Source of the DNA: Pseudomonas sp. ACN8
GTDB taxonomy: Bacteria > Pseudomonadota > Gammaproteobacteria > Pseudomonadales > Pseudomonadaceae
Assembly (NCBI RefSeq): GCF_002303925.1
Contig: NZ_MRCS01000008.1
Coordinates: forward strand, 85,704-149,703
Length of the DNA stretch: 64,000 nt
Direction: 5' to 3'
Position numbers and translations under genes: made by a program. The notes under the pieces are model-generated. The model had not been told where the DNA came from, did not search any database, and saw only the letters and a program-made list of their open reading frames with translations. Below, piece by piece: positions 18,929-28,169 of the stretch (positions are counted from its first letter, which is position 1; each line of letters starts with the position of its first letter).

Positions 18929-20818
18929 ATGAACAAAAATCTGCGTTTCAGCCATAAAATCCTGCTTGCCGCCGCCCTCATTGTGATTGCCGCCTTCGCC
19001 TCATTCACGCTGTACAACGACTATTTGCAGCGCAATGCCATCCGCGAAAACCTGGAAAATTATCTGCAGGAAATGGGCGGAGTAACCGCCAACAATATCC
19101 AGACCTGGTTGAACGGGCGCAGCCTGCTGATTGAAAACCTGTCACAAACTGTCGCGCTCAACCCCGATGCCGACAACGTTTCCAGCCTGCTTGTACAAAA
19201 AGCCGTCACCTCGACCTTCATGGGCGCCTACCTCGGCAGCAAGGATGGCTCTTTCATCATTCGCCCGGACAGCAAGATGCCCGACGGCTATGACCCGCGT
19301 GCACGCCCTTGGTACAAGAGCGCGCAAGGCAGCAGCGGTTCGGCATTGACCGAGCCGTATATTGATCTTGCCTCCGGTCAACTGGTGATTTCCATTGTCG
19401 ACAGCGTTATCAAGGACGGCCAGAACATCGGCGTGGTCGGTGGCGACCTGAGCTTGCAGGTGATCGCCGACAGCCTTGGCTCGCTGGATTTCGACGGCAT
19501 GGGTTATGCCTTCCTGGTCAGTTCCGACGGCAAGATCCTGGTACATCCCGACAAAGCGCTGGCGATGAAGACGCTCAAGGATGTCTACCCGCAAGACACA
19601 CCAGCCATCAGCAGCGCAATGAGCGAAGTCCAGGTCGACGGCAAAACCCGCATCGTGACCTTCACCCCGATCAAAGGCCTGTCGTCGGTCAACTGGTACA
19701 TCGGTGTGTCGGTCGATAAGGAAAAAGCCTACTCGATGCTCAGCGAGTTCCGCGCCTCGGCTGTGGTTGCGACCATCATTGCCGTGGCCATCATCATCGC
19801 CCTGCTCGGCATGCTGATTCGCATCCTGATCCAGCCGTTGCACGTCATGACCCGCGCCATGGCCGACATCGCTGACGGCGAAGGCGACCTGACCAAGCGT
19901 CTGACCATCCAGAACAATGACGAATTCGGCACCCTCGGCACCGCGTTCAACCGTTTCGTCGAGCGCATTCACGGCTCGATCCGCGAAGTGTCCTCGGCCA
20001 CCGGGCAAGTCAACGAAGTGGCATTGCGCGTAGTGGCCGCTTCCAACTCGTCGATGTTCAACTCCGACCAGCAAGCCTCGCGCACCAGCAGCGTCGCGGC
20101 CGCCATCAACCAGCTCGGCGCCGCCGCCCAGGAAATTGCCCGTAACGCCGCTCAGGCTTCGAGCCAGGCCAGCGATGCCCGCAACCTGGCCGAGGACGGC
20201 CAGCAAGTGGTGGACCGCAGTATCGTGGCGATGAATCAACTGTCGAGCATGCTCAGCGCATCGAGCTCCAACATCGAATCGCTGAACAGCAAAACCGTGA
20301 ACATCGGGCAGATTCTCGAAGTGATCACCAGCATTTCCCAACAAACCAACTTGCTGGCACTCAACGCCGCCATCGAAGCCGCCCGCGCCGGTGAAGCCGG
20401 TCGTGGGTTTGCCGTGGTTGCGGACGAAGTGCGCAATCTGGCACACCGCACGCAGGAATCGGCGCAACAGGTGCAAACCATGATCGAAGAGCTGCAGGTC
20501 GGCGCCCGGGAATCGGTCAGCACCATGAGTGACAGTCAGCGCCACAGTCAGGACAGCGTGGAAATCGCCAACCTCGCGGGCGAACGACTGAACAGTGTGA
20601 CACTGCGTATCGGTGAAATCGACGGCATGAACCAGTCGGTGGCTACCGCGACCGAAGAACAGACCGCCGTGGTGGAGTCGATCAACGTCGACATCATCGA
20701 GATCAACACGCTGAATCAGGAAGGCGTGGAAAACCTGCAATCGACATTGCGCGCGTGCTCGGACCTTGAGCAGCAGGCGGCGCGGTTGAAGCAGTTGGTA
20801 GGCAGTTTCCGAATCTAG
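18929..20818 (+). CDS. Methyl-accepting chemotaxis protein, PctA/PctB/PctC-type amino-acid receptor
   Basis: A 629-aa chemoreceptor, the same length as P. aeruginosa PctA. Order: TM1 (~10-28), periplasmic dCACHE (~30-275), TM2 (~275-300), HAMP (~300-355), cytoplasmic signalling domain with the tip [20 protein letters not shown]. In the ligand domain Y121, R126, W128, Y129, Y144, D146 and D173 fall at exactly the positions I recall for the amino-acid-binding motif of PctA. It therefore should bind L-amino acids through their amino and carboxyl groups and signal to CheA. Position upstream of purU-mvaT fits the pct region of PAO1. A degenerate REP pair follows. Confidence 0.9.
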   Translation: MNKNLRFSHKILLAAALIVIAAFASFTLYNDYLQRNAIRENLENYLQEMGGVTANNIQTWLNGRSLLIENLSQTVALNPDADNVSSLLVQKAVTSTFMGAYLGSKDGSFIIRPDSKMPDGYDPRARPWYKSAQGSSGSALTEPYIDLASGQLVISIVDSVIKDGQNIGVVGGDLSLQVIADSLGSLDFDGMGYAFLVSSDGKILVHPDKALAMKTLKDVYPQDTPAISSAMSEVQVDGKTRIVTFTPIKGLSSVNWYIGVSVDKEKAYSMLSEFRASAVVATIIAVAIIIALLGMLIRILIQPLHVMTRAMADIADGEGDLTKRLTIQNNDEFGTLGTAFNRFVERIHGSIREVSSATGQVNEVALRVVAASNSSMFNSDQQASRTSSVAAAINQLGAAAQEIARNAAQASSQASDARNLAEDGQQVVDRSIVAMNQLSSMLSASSSNIESLNSKTVNIGQILEVITSISQQTNLLALNAAIEAARAGEAGRGFAVVADEVRNLAHRTQESAQQVQTMIEELQVGARESVSTMSDSQRHSQDSVEIANLAGERLNSVTLRIGEIDGMNQSVATATEEQTAVVESINVDIIEINTLNQEGVENLQSTLRACSDLEQQAARLKQLVGSFRI

Positions 20819-20833
20819 CGTCTGAACTGGCGC

Positions 20834-20903
20834 CATCGCGAGCAAGCTCGCTCCCACAGGGTTAAACGGTGACTGTGTAGGAGCGAGCCGGCTCCGGGCG
20901 GCG
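20834..20903. repeat. REP pair with degenerate right arm
   Basis: CATCGCGAGCAAGCTCGCTC (20834 on) is intact; the partner TGTAGGAGCGAGCCGGCTCC (20876 on) has diverged at its distal end. Inward topology. Confidence 0.7.
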
Positions 20904-21031
20904 TTCCGACGATAGCGGCCTGCCAAACACTACAAAACCCCGCTGACGCCCCCACCCGCACAACCCAAACCGAACATCTATCCTTCATATAGGTCAACCA
21001 AAGGAGTACAGGGACCGGAGGATCGTTCATC

Positions 21032-22144
21032 GTGCATATCGCTGACATCACCATGTTCTACGCCCCTGCCAGCGGTGGCGTGCGCACTTATCTGGATGCG
21101 AAGCACCGTCGCCTGGGCATCAAGCCGGGCATTCGCCACAGTTTGCTGATCCCCGGATCGTCCCTGGGCGAGCAGGATGGCATATTCACGGTTCCCGCCC
21201 CTGCCTTGCCCTTCGGCAAGGGCTATCGCTTTCCTCTGCGCCTGGCGCCCTGGCGCAATGTCCTGCAAGTCTTGCAACCCGATCTGATCGAAGTCGGCGA
21301 CCCCTATCTCACCGCCTGGGCGGCGCTGGATGCGCGGCGGCAACTCGATGTGCCGGTCATCGGCTTCTATCACTCGGACCTGCCCCTGCTGGTCAGAAAC
21401 CGTATGGGCAACTGGATAACCAACAACGTCGAGGCCTACGTCAGCAAGCTCTACGGCAACTTCGACCGGGTCCTGGCGCCCAGCCGGGTCATGGCCGACA
21501 AGCTCACCGGGCTTGGGGTCAGGAATGTCTTCGTGCAGCCGTTGGGCGTTGACCTGCAAACCTTCAATCCTGACGCCAGAGACACCGGTCTGCGGGCCGA
21601 ACTGGGCCTGGACGACAACACCCGCCTCTTGATCTTCGCCGGGCGCGGTTCCAAGGAAAAAAACCTGCCGGTACTGCTCGACTGCATGAAACACCTGGGC
21701 CGACGCTATCACCTGCTGCTGGTTGGCTCGTCGATGCCCACGGCCGTGCCGTCCAATGTGACGGTGATCGACGAGTTCTGCCCGGCAGCACAGGTGGCCC
21801 GCCTGATGGCCAGCGCCGACGCATTGCTCCACGCCGGCGATCAGGAAACCTTTGGTCTGGTGTTACTCGAAGCCATGGCCAGCGGAATACCGGTGGTGGC
21901 CGTGGCGGCAGGGGCCTTCGAGGAAATCGTTACCGAGAACTGCGGCCTTCTCTGCGCGCCGAACAATCCCGCCGCAATGGCCACCGCCGTTCGAGAACTG
22001 TTCGGTTCGGGCAGCGTAGCCTTGGGACAACAAGCGCGATTACATGTCGAACGACATTACGCCTGGGATACGGTGGTCAACAGTTTGCTGCGGCACTATC
22101 ACGCCGTGCTCGGCAGCCAATGGCCGCTGACAGCCAATGGCTGA
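21032..22144 (+). CDS. Glycosyltransferase family 4-type protein
   Basis: A 370-aa GT-B fold glycosyltransferase. The N-terminal half begins HIADITMFYAPASGGVRTYL (typical GGxxxY/T acceptor loop), and the donor half carries LLIFAGRGSKEKNLPVLLDC and the E-x7-E motif QETFGLVLLEAMASGIPVVA that binds the nucleotide-sugar phosphates. Start is a GTG with GGAGG 10 nt upstream. The polysaccharide-deacetylase-like gene overlaps its stop, so the two probably modify the same glycan or glycolipid; acceptor and donor are unknown. Confidence 0.88.
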   Translation: MHIADITMFYAPASGGVRTYLDAKHRRLGIKPGIRHSLLIPGSSLGEQDGIFTVPAPALPFGKGYRFPLRLAPWRNVLQVLQPDLIEVGDPYLTAWAALDARRQLDVPVIGFYHSDLPLLVRNRMGNWITNNVEAYVSKLYGNFDRVLAPSRVMADKLTGLGVRNVFVQPLGVDLQTFNPDARDTGLRAELGLDDNTRLLIFAGRGSKEKNLPVLLDCMKHLGRRYHLLLVGSSMPTAVPSNVTVIDEFCPAAQVARLMASADALLHAGDQETFGLVLLEAMASGIPVVAVAAGAFEEIVTENCGLLCAPNNPAAMATAVRELFGSGSVALGQQARLHVERHYAWDTVVNSLLRHYHAVLGSQWPLTANG

Positions 22145-23033
22145 GCCCATGAACAGTCCCGCTTTGCTGTTGGTACTGCACGACGTGGCACCGCCCACCT
22201 GGGTCGATTACCAACCGTTTGTCAAAGCCGTCGCCGCCTTGGGTGATGTGCCGATCACCTGGCTGGTGGTCCCGGACTTCCACAAACACAACAATCTGGA
22301 CGCCCATCCGCAGTTTTGCCGCCAGCTCAGTGCCAGGCTCGCCCGGGGCGACGAGCTGGCACTGCATGGCTATTTCCATTGTGACGACGGGCCGATGAAC
22401 CGCCATCCCCGCGAATGGTTCATGCGTCGGGTCTACACCCACGAAGGCGAATTTTACTGTGTGTCGCAGGAAGCCGCGCTCGCCCGCCTGCGTTCGGGCA
22501 TCGAAATGTTCCACCGCCATGACTGGCCACTGGAGGGGTTCGTCGCCCCGGCCTGGCTGATGAGCCAAGGCACTCGCCAGGCATTGCGCCAATTGCCGTT
22601 GAGTTACACCAGTGACTCGCAACACCTATACCGGCTACCGGATTTCATCGCGGTCGAGGCGCCGGGGCTGGTCTGGAGCGCGCGCAGCGCCTTGCGCCGG
22701 GGTGTATCGAAGCTTGTCAGCGACGGGCGTGAACAGCGCTGGCAGCACGCCCCGGTGATTCGCCTGGGCCTGCACCCGGTGGACATGCGCCATGAGTTCT
22801 CGCGCGGATACTGGCTACAAACCCTGGAGCGCCTGCTCGACAACGGACGGGTGCCAATGACCAAGGCCCACTGGCTGGCGCTGCAAAACGACCGTATGAG
22901 CCATGCTGCTGAAGTTGATAAAACTCAGGCAGGCTTGGGCTTGTCCTCGGATTCTTGCTGCAACTGTTCCCACAACCGCGCGGCGTCAGGAAACTCCGTA
23001 CCGGTTTCAGGCCCCATATCATCCGGGTCGTAA
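22137..23033 (+). CDS. DUF2334 polysaccharide-deacetylase-like protein
   Basis: A 298-aa frame. Residues ~5-255 form a DUF2334 / NodB-like barrel: LVLHDVAP with the catalytic-type aspartate, LALHGYFHCD with the metal-binding HxxxH, FVAPAWLMS, and VIRLGLHPVDM. Metal-dependent deacetylation of a sugar polymer or lipid-linked sugar is expected. ATG 22137 overlaps the glycosyltransferase stop by 8 nt; ATG 22149 is an alternative. The last ~38 residues (from DKTQAGLG on) are not family-like and lie antisense to a small gene, so the natural stop may have been lost by a frameshift near 22915. Confidence 0.8.
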   Translation: MAEPMNSPALLLVLHDVAPPTWVDYQPFVKAVAALGDVPITWLVVPDFHKHNNLDAHPQFCRQLSARLARGDELALHGYFHCDDGPMNRHPREWFMRRVYTHEGEFYCVSQEAALARLRSGIEMFHRHDWPLEGFVAPAWLMSQGTRQALRQLPLSYTSDSQHLYRLPDFIAVEAPGLVWSARSALRRGVSKLVSDGREQRWQHAPVIRLGLHPVDMRHEFSRGYWLQTLERLLDNGRVPMTKAHWLALQNDRMSHAAEVDKTQAGLGLSSDSCCNCSHNRAASGNSVPVSGPISSGS

Positions 23034-23101
23034 CGGCTCAGGCAACCTTCGCCCAGCGTGGCCGGGGCCTTGGAGGTGGCTTTGTCCAGCGGATCGGCCA
23101 T
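22925..23101 (-). CDS. Small conserved-looking acidic protein
   Basis: A 58-aa protein (MADPLDKATSKAPATLGEGC..ending QQESEDKPKPA), acidic and without hydrophobic segments. GAGG lies 8 nt upstream of the ATG at 23101; an ATG two codons earlier would sit too close to it. Codon pattern looks coding, and the composition is natural for a small cytoplasmic protein, but I recognise no domain. Its 3' half overlaps the end of the DUF2334 frame in antisense. It stands 80 bp downstream of purU on the same strand and could be co-transcribed with it. Confidence 0.6.
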   Translation of the reverse strand: MADPLDKATSKAPATLGEGCLSRYDPDDMGPETGTEFPDAARLWEQLQQESEDKPKPA

Positions 23102-23187
23102 GGTCATGTCCTCGGTGCGGAAACGGCGAAGGGCCTGAAGCGATTGAACGCCCAGGCCCTTCGAATTTCAACTGTGACGTACGTCCG

Positions 23188-24036
23188 TCAGAAGACGACG
23201 GTCTTGTTGCCATGCACCAGCACGCGGTCTTCCAGGTGATAACGCAAGCCACGAGCCAGCACCATTTTCTCGACATCGCGGCCGAAGCGCACCATGTCTT
23301 CGATGCTGTCGCTGTGGCTGACGCGCACCACGTCCTGTTCGATGATCGGGCCGGCATCCAGCTCTTCGGTCACATAGTGGCAAGTCGCGCCGATCAGCTT
23401 CACGCCACGCAGGGAGGCCTGGTGGTACGGCTTGGCGCCGACGAACGACGGCAGGAAGCTGTGGTGAATGTTGATGACCTTGTGCGCGTATTCGCTGCAC
23501 AGCTCGGGCGGCAGGATCTGCATGTAGCGGGCAAGCACCACCACTTCGGCGTCGTGCTGTTTGACCAGGCGCGAAACCTCGGCAAAAGCCGGCTGCTTGT
23601 CCTGCGGATTGACCGGGACGTGGTAGTACGGAATACCGTGCCACTCCACCATGCTGCGCAAGTCATCATGGTTGGAAATCACACAGGAAATTTCGCAGTC
23701 CAGTTCATCGCTGTGCCAGCGGTGCAGCAAGTCGGCCAGGCAGTGCGACTCGCGGCTGGCCATCAGGACGACGCGCTTCTTTTGCTCGGTATCGGTGATG
23801 CGCCAGTCCATCGAGAACTCTTCGGCGATCGGGGCAAAGGCTTCACGAAACGCTTCGATACCAAATGGCAGGGAGTCGGCACGGATTTCGTGACGCATGA
23901 AGAACCAGCCACTGAGATTGTCCGAGTGATGGCTCGCTTCAGTGATCCAGCCGTTGTGTGATGCCAGAAAGTTACTGACTTTGGCAACGATGCCAACACG
24001 GTCCGGGCAAGAAATCACCAGACGAAAAGTGCGCAT
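23188..24036 (-). CDS. purU: Formyltetrahydrofolate deformylase
   Basis: Hydrolyses 10-formyl-THF to formate and THF, balancing one-carbon pools and feeding PurT. The 282-aa protein has an N-terminal ACT domain (MRTFRLVISCPDRVGIVAKVSNFL.., residues 1-80) and a C-terminal formyl-transferase fold with the catalytic block NIHHSFLPSFVGAKPYHQA (His) and TCHYVTEELDAGPIIEQD (Asp). The frame extends 52 codons upstream without similarity. Pseudomonas carries several purU copies; this one, divergent from mvaT, is in the position I recall for purU1 of PAO1. Confidence 0.94.
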   Translation of the reverse strand: MRTFRLVISCPDRVGIVAKVSNFLASHNGWITEASHHSDNLSGWFFMRHEIRADSLPFGIEAFREAFAPIAEEFSMDWRITDTEQKKRVVLMASRESHCLADLLHRWHSDELDCEISCVISNHDDLRSMVEWHGIPYYHVPVNPQDKQPAFAEVSRLVKQHDAEVVVLARYMQILPPELCSEYAHKVINIHHSFLPSFVGAKPYHQASLRGVKLIGATCHYVTEELDAGPIIEQDVVRVSHSDSIEDMVRFGRDVEKMVLARGLRYHLEDRVLVHGNKTVVF

Positions 24037-24374
24037 GAGGGGGAAACTCCAGAACTTCGCAAAGGCCGCCATTCTAGCGATTGCGCAGCAAAACTGCAGT
24101 ATTGTTGACGTTTCTCCCTGCCGGAAGGTCGATGCGGCAGGGTGGGCAGTACCGGTACCGGTTCGCCCGGATGCTCTAGCGGTACCGGCCAATTGTTAGT
24201 TTATGTATATCTGACAGACCTGGACCACACTAATAACTGCATTTACCAATGCGCGCGCCCTTCCCCGGCAATTAAATTAAATAAACTTGCCTTAAATGTT
24301 TACTTGATGAAACACCGTGACTATTATTGCCGCACTGTCACCTGCCATCCTGCGCACAACATAAGGTAGTCACC
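24037..24374. other. purU / mvaT divergent intergenic region
   Basis: About 340 bp. It contains two CGGTACCG boxes (24153-24160, within the perfect palindrome ACCGGTACCGGT, and 24180-24187), then an AT-rich tract (24190-24330) and the mvaT promoter. No coding frame is convincing. Confidence 0.5.
24299..24327 (+). promoter_or_regulatory. Sigma-70 promoter of mvaT
   Basis: TTTACT (24299-24304), a 17-bp spacer and TATTAT (24322-24327), giving a predicted start near 24334 and a leader of about 40 nt. The upstream ~100 bp are unusually AT-rich, suitable for MvaT binding and autoregulation. Confidence 0.6.
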
Positions 24375-24752
24375 ATGTCCTTGATCAACGAATATCGCGC
24401 CACCGAAGAAGCTATCAAAGAGCTGCAAGCCCGTTTGAAGAACCTGTCCCAAGACGACAAACTGCAAACCGAGCTGGAATTCGAAGGCAAACTGCGCACC
24501 CTGATGGGTGAATACTCCAAGTCCCTGCGTGACATCATCGCGCTGCTGGATCCGGAATCCAAAACCAAGGCACCACGCGGCGGCGCAGTGAAAACTACCG
24601 GCACCAAGCGTGCTCGCAAAGTTAAACAATACAAAAACCCGCACAACGGTGAAGTCATCGAAACCAAAGGTGGCAACCACAAGACTCTGAAAGAGTGGAA
24701 AGCCAAGTGGGGCGGTGACGTGGTGGAAGGCTGGGCTACCCTGCTGGGCTAA
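24375..24752 (+). CDS. mvaT: H-NS-family xenogeneic silencer MvaT
   Basis: A 125-aa nucleoid protein that coats AT-rich DNA and silences horizontally acquired genes. Residues 1-62 (MSLINEYRATEEAIKELQAR..) are the coiled-coil oligomerisation region; a basic linker (TGTKRARKVKQYKNP) leads to the C-terminal DNA-binding domain with the AT-pincer loop GGNHKTLKEWKAKWG. The start follows AAGGTAG. The gene is flanked by purU and sbcB as in PAO1. It is probably negatively autoregulated. Confidence 0.95.
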   Translation: MSLINEYRATEEAIKELQARLKNLSQDDKLQTELEFEGKLRTLMGEYSKSLRDIIALLDPESKTKAPRGGAVKTTGTKRARKVKQYKNPHNGEVIETKGGNHKTLKEWKAKWGGDVVEGWATLLG

Positions 24753-24784
24753 GCCCCAGAGCTTGTCGCAGATGGATCCGTGAC

Positions 24785-24818
24785 AAAAAATAACGCCAGC
24801 AAATGCTGGCGTTTTTTT
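24785..24818. terminator. Terminator between mvaT and sbcB
   Basis: AACGCCAGC (24792-24800) pairs with GCTGGCGTT (24805-24813), preceded by an A-run and followed by seven T; serves the convergent mvaT and sbcB transcripts. Confidence 0.9.
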
Positions 24819-24851
24819 ATGCGCGGCTTTTAAGCCCAGGCATGTTCGATT

Positions 24852-26282
24852 TCAAAGACTCAAACGCTGGCGCAGTCCCTGGACATAATCCTGCCATTCA
24901 ACGAGCACCCCCTGCTGAAACCCAGTAGCACTAACGCTCAATTGGGCCGCGGCGTCCACAAAACTATCAAGGGTATTTGGCGCACCCCATTCAGGGTCTG
25001 ACAAACGCTTCTGACAGAATATTCGCCAGCGTTTTTGCTCTTCGGAATTCAACGTATCGGGAAAGTTGCGTGCGCGATATCGAAACAGCAATTCAGGCAG
25101 ACGCTCGTCATCGAAAGGCCACTGCTCTTGTGCCAATTGCATCGGGTCAACGGTTCTGACTTGTTCACACAATCGCCGATCCCGGTCACCGATAAATCCA
25201 TCGTATAACTGTTGCTCCGGATCCTGACTCTGGGAAAAATCTTCGCGGGCATAAATAGTCAGGACTTTATCCAGCCAAACTTTCCGGGCGTCATTGAGCT
25301 GCGACACCCTCTGCTGATACAGCGCCATATCCAGACCCAGACGCTGCTGATCTTCCTGGCGAAGTACCGACAACGGTGCCACTACCGGGCACTTGTTGAT
25401 GTGAATCAGCTTCAACGGCACCGGCAACTCGCCTTCGGCCAGTTCGTCGCGGCGGGTATACAAGCGCTGGCGCAAACTTTCGGCATCCAGATCGAGCAGG
25501 CCCTGGGGATCGAGGTGCAAGTCACAGACAATCAGGGCGTTTTTGTTGCGTGGGTGCCAGGCCAGCGGCAACACCACCCCCACATAGTTGCGCGCGGCTG
25601 AAAAACGTCCGGAAACATGTACCAAAGGTTGCAGCAGGCGTATCTGGTCCATGACTTTCTGTTTGCTGCGCAGTTGAAACAGCCAGTCGTACAACTTCGG
25701 TTGTTTTTCCCGTATCAGGCGCGCCAGGGCGATCGTCGCGCGTACGTCCGACAGTGCTTCGTGGGCATTGCCATGATCGATGCCATTGGCAGCGGTCAGG
25801 CGTTCGAGCTTGAGCGTGACCCGCCCCTCGTCATCGGTCGGCCAGACCAGGCCATCGGGGCGCAAGGCATAGGCCGCGCGCACCACATCGATCAGGTCCC
25901 AGCGGCTGTTGCCGCCCTGCCACTCCCGCGCATAGGGGTCGAAAAAGTTTCGGTACAGGCTGTAGCGGGTCATCTCGTCATCGAAACGCAAGGTGTTATA
26001 CCCCGCGCCACAAGTACCGGGCGCAGCGAGCTGGGCATGCACCCGGGTCATGAAATCGGCTTCGCTCAAGCCTTGCGCCTGCAGTTGCCCGGGAGTGATC
26101 CCCGTGATCGCGCAGGCAGCCGGATGCGGCAGGATGTCATCACTGGGCTGGCAGTAAAGATTGACCGGTTCGTCGATTTCATTGAGATCGAAGTCAGTGC
26201 GCAGGCCGGCCATTTGCAACGGACGGTCGCAACGGGGGTTGATGCCAGTCGTTTCGTAGTCGTACCAGAAGATGGAGGTCAC
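24852..26282 (-). CDS. sbcB: Exodeoxyribonuclease I
   Basis: Single-strand-specific 3'-5' exonuclease in recombination and mismatch repair. The 476-aa protein has the DEDDh active site: D-x-E in FWYDYETTGINP at residues 8-11, AGYNTLRFDDEM (second Asp) near 100, and the final HEALSDV with the catalytic histidine and aspartate near 175-182. C-terminal SH3-like and helical regions are complete. It is convergent with mvaT, matching PAO1. Confidence 0.96.
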   Translation of the reverse strand: MTSIFWYDYETTGINPRCDRPLQMAGLRTDFDLNEIDEPVNLYCQPSDDILPHPAACAITGITPGQLQAQGLSEADFMTRVHAQLAAPGTCGAGYNTLRFDDEMTRYSLYRNFFDPYAREWQGGNSRWDLIDVVRAAYALRPDGLVWPTDDEGRVTLKLERLTAANGIDHGNAHEALSDVRATIALARLIREKQPKLYDWLFQLRSKQKVMDQIRLLQPLVHVSGRFSAARNYVGVVLPLAWHPRNKNALIVCDLHLDPQGLLDLDAESLRQRLYTRRDELAEGELPVPLKLIHINKCPVVAPLSVLRQEDQQRLGLDMALYQQRVSQLNDARKVWLDKVLTIYAREDFSQSQDPEQQLYDGFIGDRDRRLCEQVRTVDPMQLAQEQWPFDDERLPELLFRYRARNFPDTLNSEEQKRWRIFCQKRLSDPEWGAPNTLDSFVDAAAQLSVSATGFQQGVLVEWQDYVQGLRQRLSL

Positions 26283-26469
26283 GGGCGATTCCTGAACTGA
26301 AGATCGGCAAAGTCTAGGCGTTCACCTCCCGCCCCGGCCAGTAGTCTTGTCATTCAAGCACCTTGCACGACTCACCATGCAATACATAGTTATGTCGTTT
26401 CCCCCCGTATAGGCTGCTAGCATCGAATGGGTACACAATCCCGATCCAGGCCACATCATCAGGTTGCCC

Positions 26470-27195
26470 ATGCTCCAGACCACAGCACTGCCAGGGACTG
26501 CGCCGCTGTCACCGCCGCTGGATACGCGGTATCAGGTCGAAACGCCGGAGGGCGTCGACCTGCCACTGCGGCCGGCCGGGCTGATGGTTCGTGCGCTGGC
26601 ATTCTCCATCGATCTTGGTTTGCGCGGCCTGGTCCTGGGCGTGCTGCTCCTTGCACTGGCAATGCTCGGCAAACTGGGCGCCGGGCTCGGCTCGATCCTG
26701 CTGTTCATGGTCAGCTGGTGGTACATGGTGCTGTTCGAGGTGCTGAACCACGGCCGCTCGCCGGGCAAGCAATGGATGGGCTTGCGGGTGGTGCACGACG
26801 ATGGCACCCCGGTCGGCTGGTCCGCGTCGCTGCTGCGCAACCTGCTGCGCGTTGTCGACCTGCTGCCGTTTGGTTACTTCCTCGGGGCCATCAGTTGCCT
26901 GCAACACCCGCACTTCAAGCGCCTCGGCGATATCGCCGCCGGGACCCTGGTGATCTACCGCGAACGACCGCACACCCGCCCCCAGCTCCCCGAAGTCCAG
27001 CCTCGCAGCCCGGCCTTTGTCCTGACACTCACCGAGCAACGGGCCATCCTCGGGTTTGCCGAGCGCCAGGGTGAACTCTCCGAAGCGCGGGTCATTGAAC
27101 TGGCTTCGATTCTCGCCCACCCCTTGAACGTCCAGCCACCGCAAGCGGTGACCGAGCTCAACGGCATCGCGCGCGGCTTGTTGGGGCCGACATGA
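26470..27195 (+). CDS. RDD-family membrane protein (first gene of the MoxR operon)
   Basis: A 241-aa integral membrane protein. The RDD domain begins PAGLMVRALAFSIDLGLRGL (R and D of the family name), has three to four membrane segments between residues ~38 and ~150, includes HGRSPGKQWMGLRVV and ends KRLGDIAAGTLVIYR. A soluble 90-residue tail follows. The ATG at 26470 has CAGG 6 nt upstream; a TTG two codons earlier is less likely. It heads a tightly overlapping operon of six membrane/MoxR genes and overlaps the next start by 4 nt. Role not known. Confidence 0.85.
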   Translation: MLQTTALPGTAPLSPPLDTRYQVETPEGVDLPLRPAGLMVRALAFSIDLGLRGLVLGVLLLALAMLGKLGAGLGSILLFMVSWWYMVLFEVLNHGRSPGKQWMGLRVVHDDGTPVGWSASLLRNLLRVVDLLPFGYFLGAISCLQHPHFKRLGDIAAGTLVIYRERPHTRPQLPEVQPRSPAFVLTLTEQRAILGFAERQGELSEARVIELASILAHPLNVQPPQAVTELNGIARGLLGPT

Positions 27196-28169
27196 AGCAA
27201 AGCCTTTTTGAACGCCGGTACAAGGCCGAATGGGAGGATTTCAACCACCTGCTCGAACAGTTGGAACGGGACGGCAAAGCCACCGACGCCGGCACATTCC
27301 CGAAGGACTACCGACGCCTCTGCCAACACCTGGCACTGGCACGGGAGCGTGGCTACAGCAGTTTCCTGATCGACTCCTTGCAGCAACAGGTGCTGCGCGG
27401 ACACCAACAGCTTTACCGTCATCGCAGCGGTTTGGGGGCCAATGTGCTGGCGTTCATCCTGGCCGACTTTCCGCGACTGGTTCGCGAACAGTGGCGCTTC
27501 GTCCTCGCCGCCTGCCTGATGTTCTTTGGCAGTCTGGCCGGCTTCGCGCTGTTGGTGTACCTGTACCCGGAGCTGGTCTACAACCTGATCCCTGCCGCGC
27601 AGGTCAGCGAGATGCAAAGCATGTACGACCCCGTTGCCGGTCACCTCGGGCGCACGGCGGAGCGAGCCGCCAGTGAGGACTGGGCGATGTTCGGCTACTA
27701 CATCATGCACAACATCGGCATTGCCTTTCAGACCTTCGCCAGCGGTTTGCTGTTCGGGTTGGGCAGTGTGTTTTTCCTGATTTTCAACGGCCTGATGATC
27801 GGGGCGGTGGCCGGGCACCTGACCTACGTCGGCTACGGGCAAACCTTCTGGTCATTCGTGATCGGCCACGGTGCTTTCGAACTCAGCGCCATCGCCCTGG
27901 CCGGAGCCGCCGGTCTGAAACTGGGCTGGGCCTTGGTCGCCCCGGGGCGCCTGCCACGGGCCGAGGCCTTGCGATTGGCGGCGCGCAAGAGCGTGCTGCT
28001 GATCTGCGGGGTCATGCTGTTTCTGTTGATCGCGGCCTTTATCGAAGCCTATTGGTCGTCGATGACCGGTCCTTCGCGCCAGACCAAGTACCTGGTCGGC
28101 GCGGCGCTCTGGCTGCTGGTGGTGGTTTATCTCGTGTTCGCCGGACGTTACCGCCATGCGCCTGAGTGA
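27192..28169 (+). CDS. SpoIIM-like (DUF95) membrane protein
   Basis: A 325-aa protein related to stage II sporulation protein M. Residues 1-90 are soluble and helical (KQSLFERRYKAEWEDFNHLL); then about five to six membrane segments with the conserved YYIMHNIGIAFQTFASGLLFGL and GHGAFELSAIALAGAAG blocks. Pseudomonas does not sporulate, so the name marks the fold only. It starts in an ATGA overlap with the RDD gene and its last codons overlap DUF4129. Probably part of one membrane complex served by the MoxR ATPase. Confidence 0.85.
   Translation: MKQSLFERRYKAEWEDFNHLLEQLERDGKATDAGTFPKDYRRLCQHLALARERGYSSFLIDSLQQQVLRGHQQLYRHRSGLGANVLAFILADFPRLVREQWRFVLAACLMFFGSLAGFALLVYLYPELVYNLIPAAQVSEMQSMYDPVAGHLGRTAERAASEDWAMFGYYIMHNIGIAFQTFASGLLFGLGSVFFLIFNGLMIGAVAGHLTYVGYGQTFWSFVIGHGAFELSAIALAGAAGLKLGWALVAPGRLPRAEALRLAARKSVLLICGVMLFLLIAAFIEAYWSSMTGPSRQTKYLVGAALWLLVVVYLVFAGRYRHAPE

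Noticed and set aside
24142..24369. 75-codon frame upstream of mvaT
   Set aside because: Runs across the AT-rich mvaT promoter and has no coding character.
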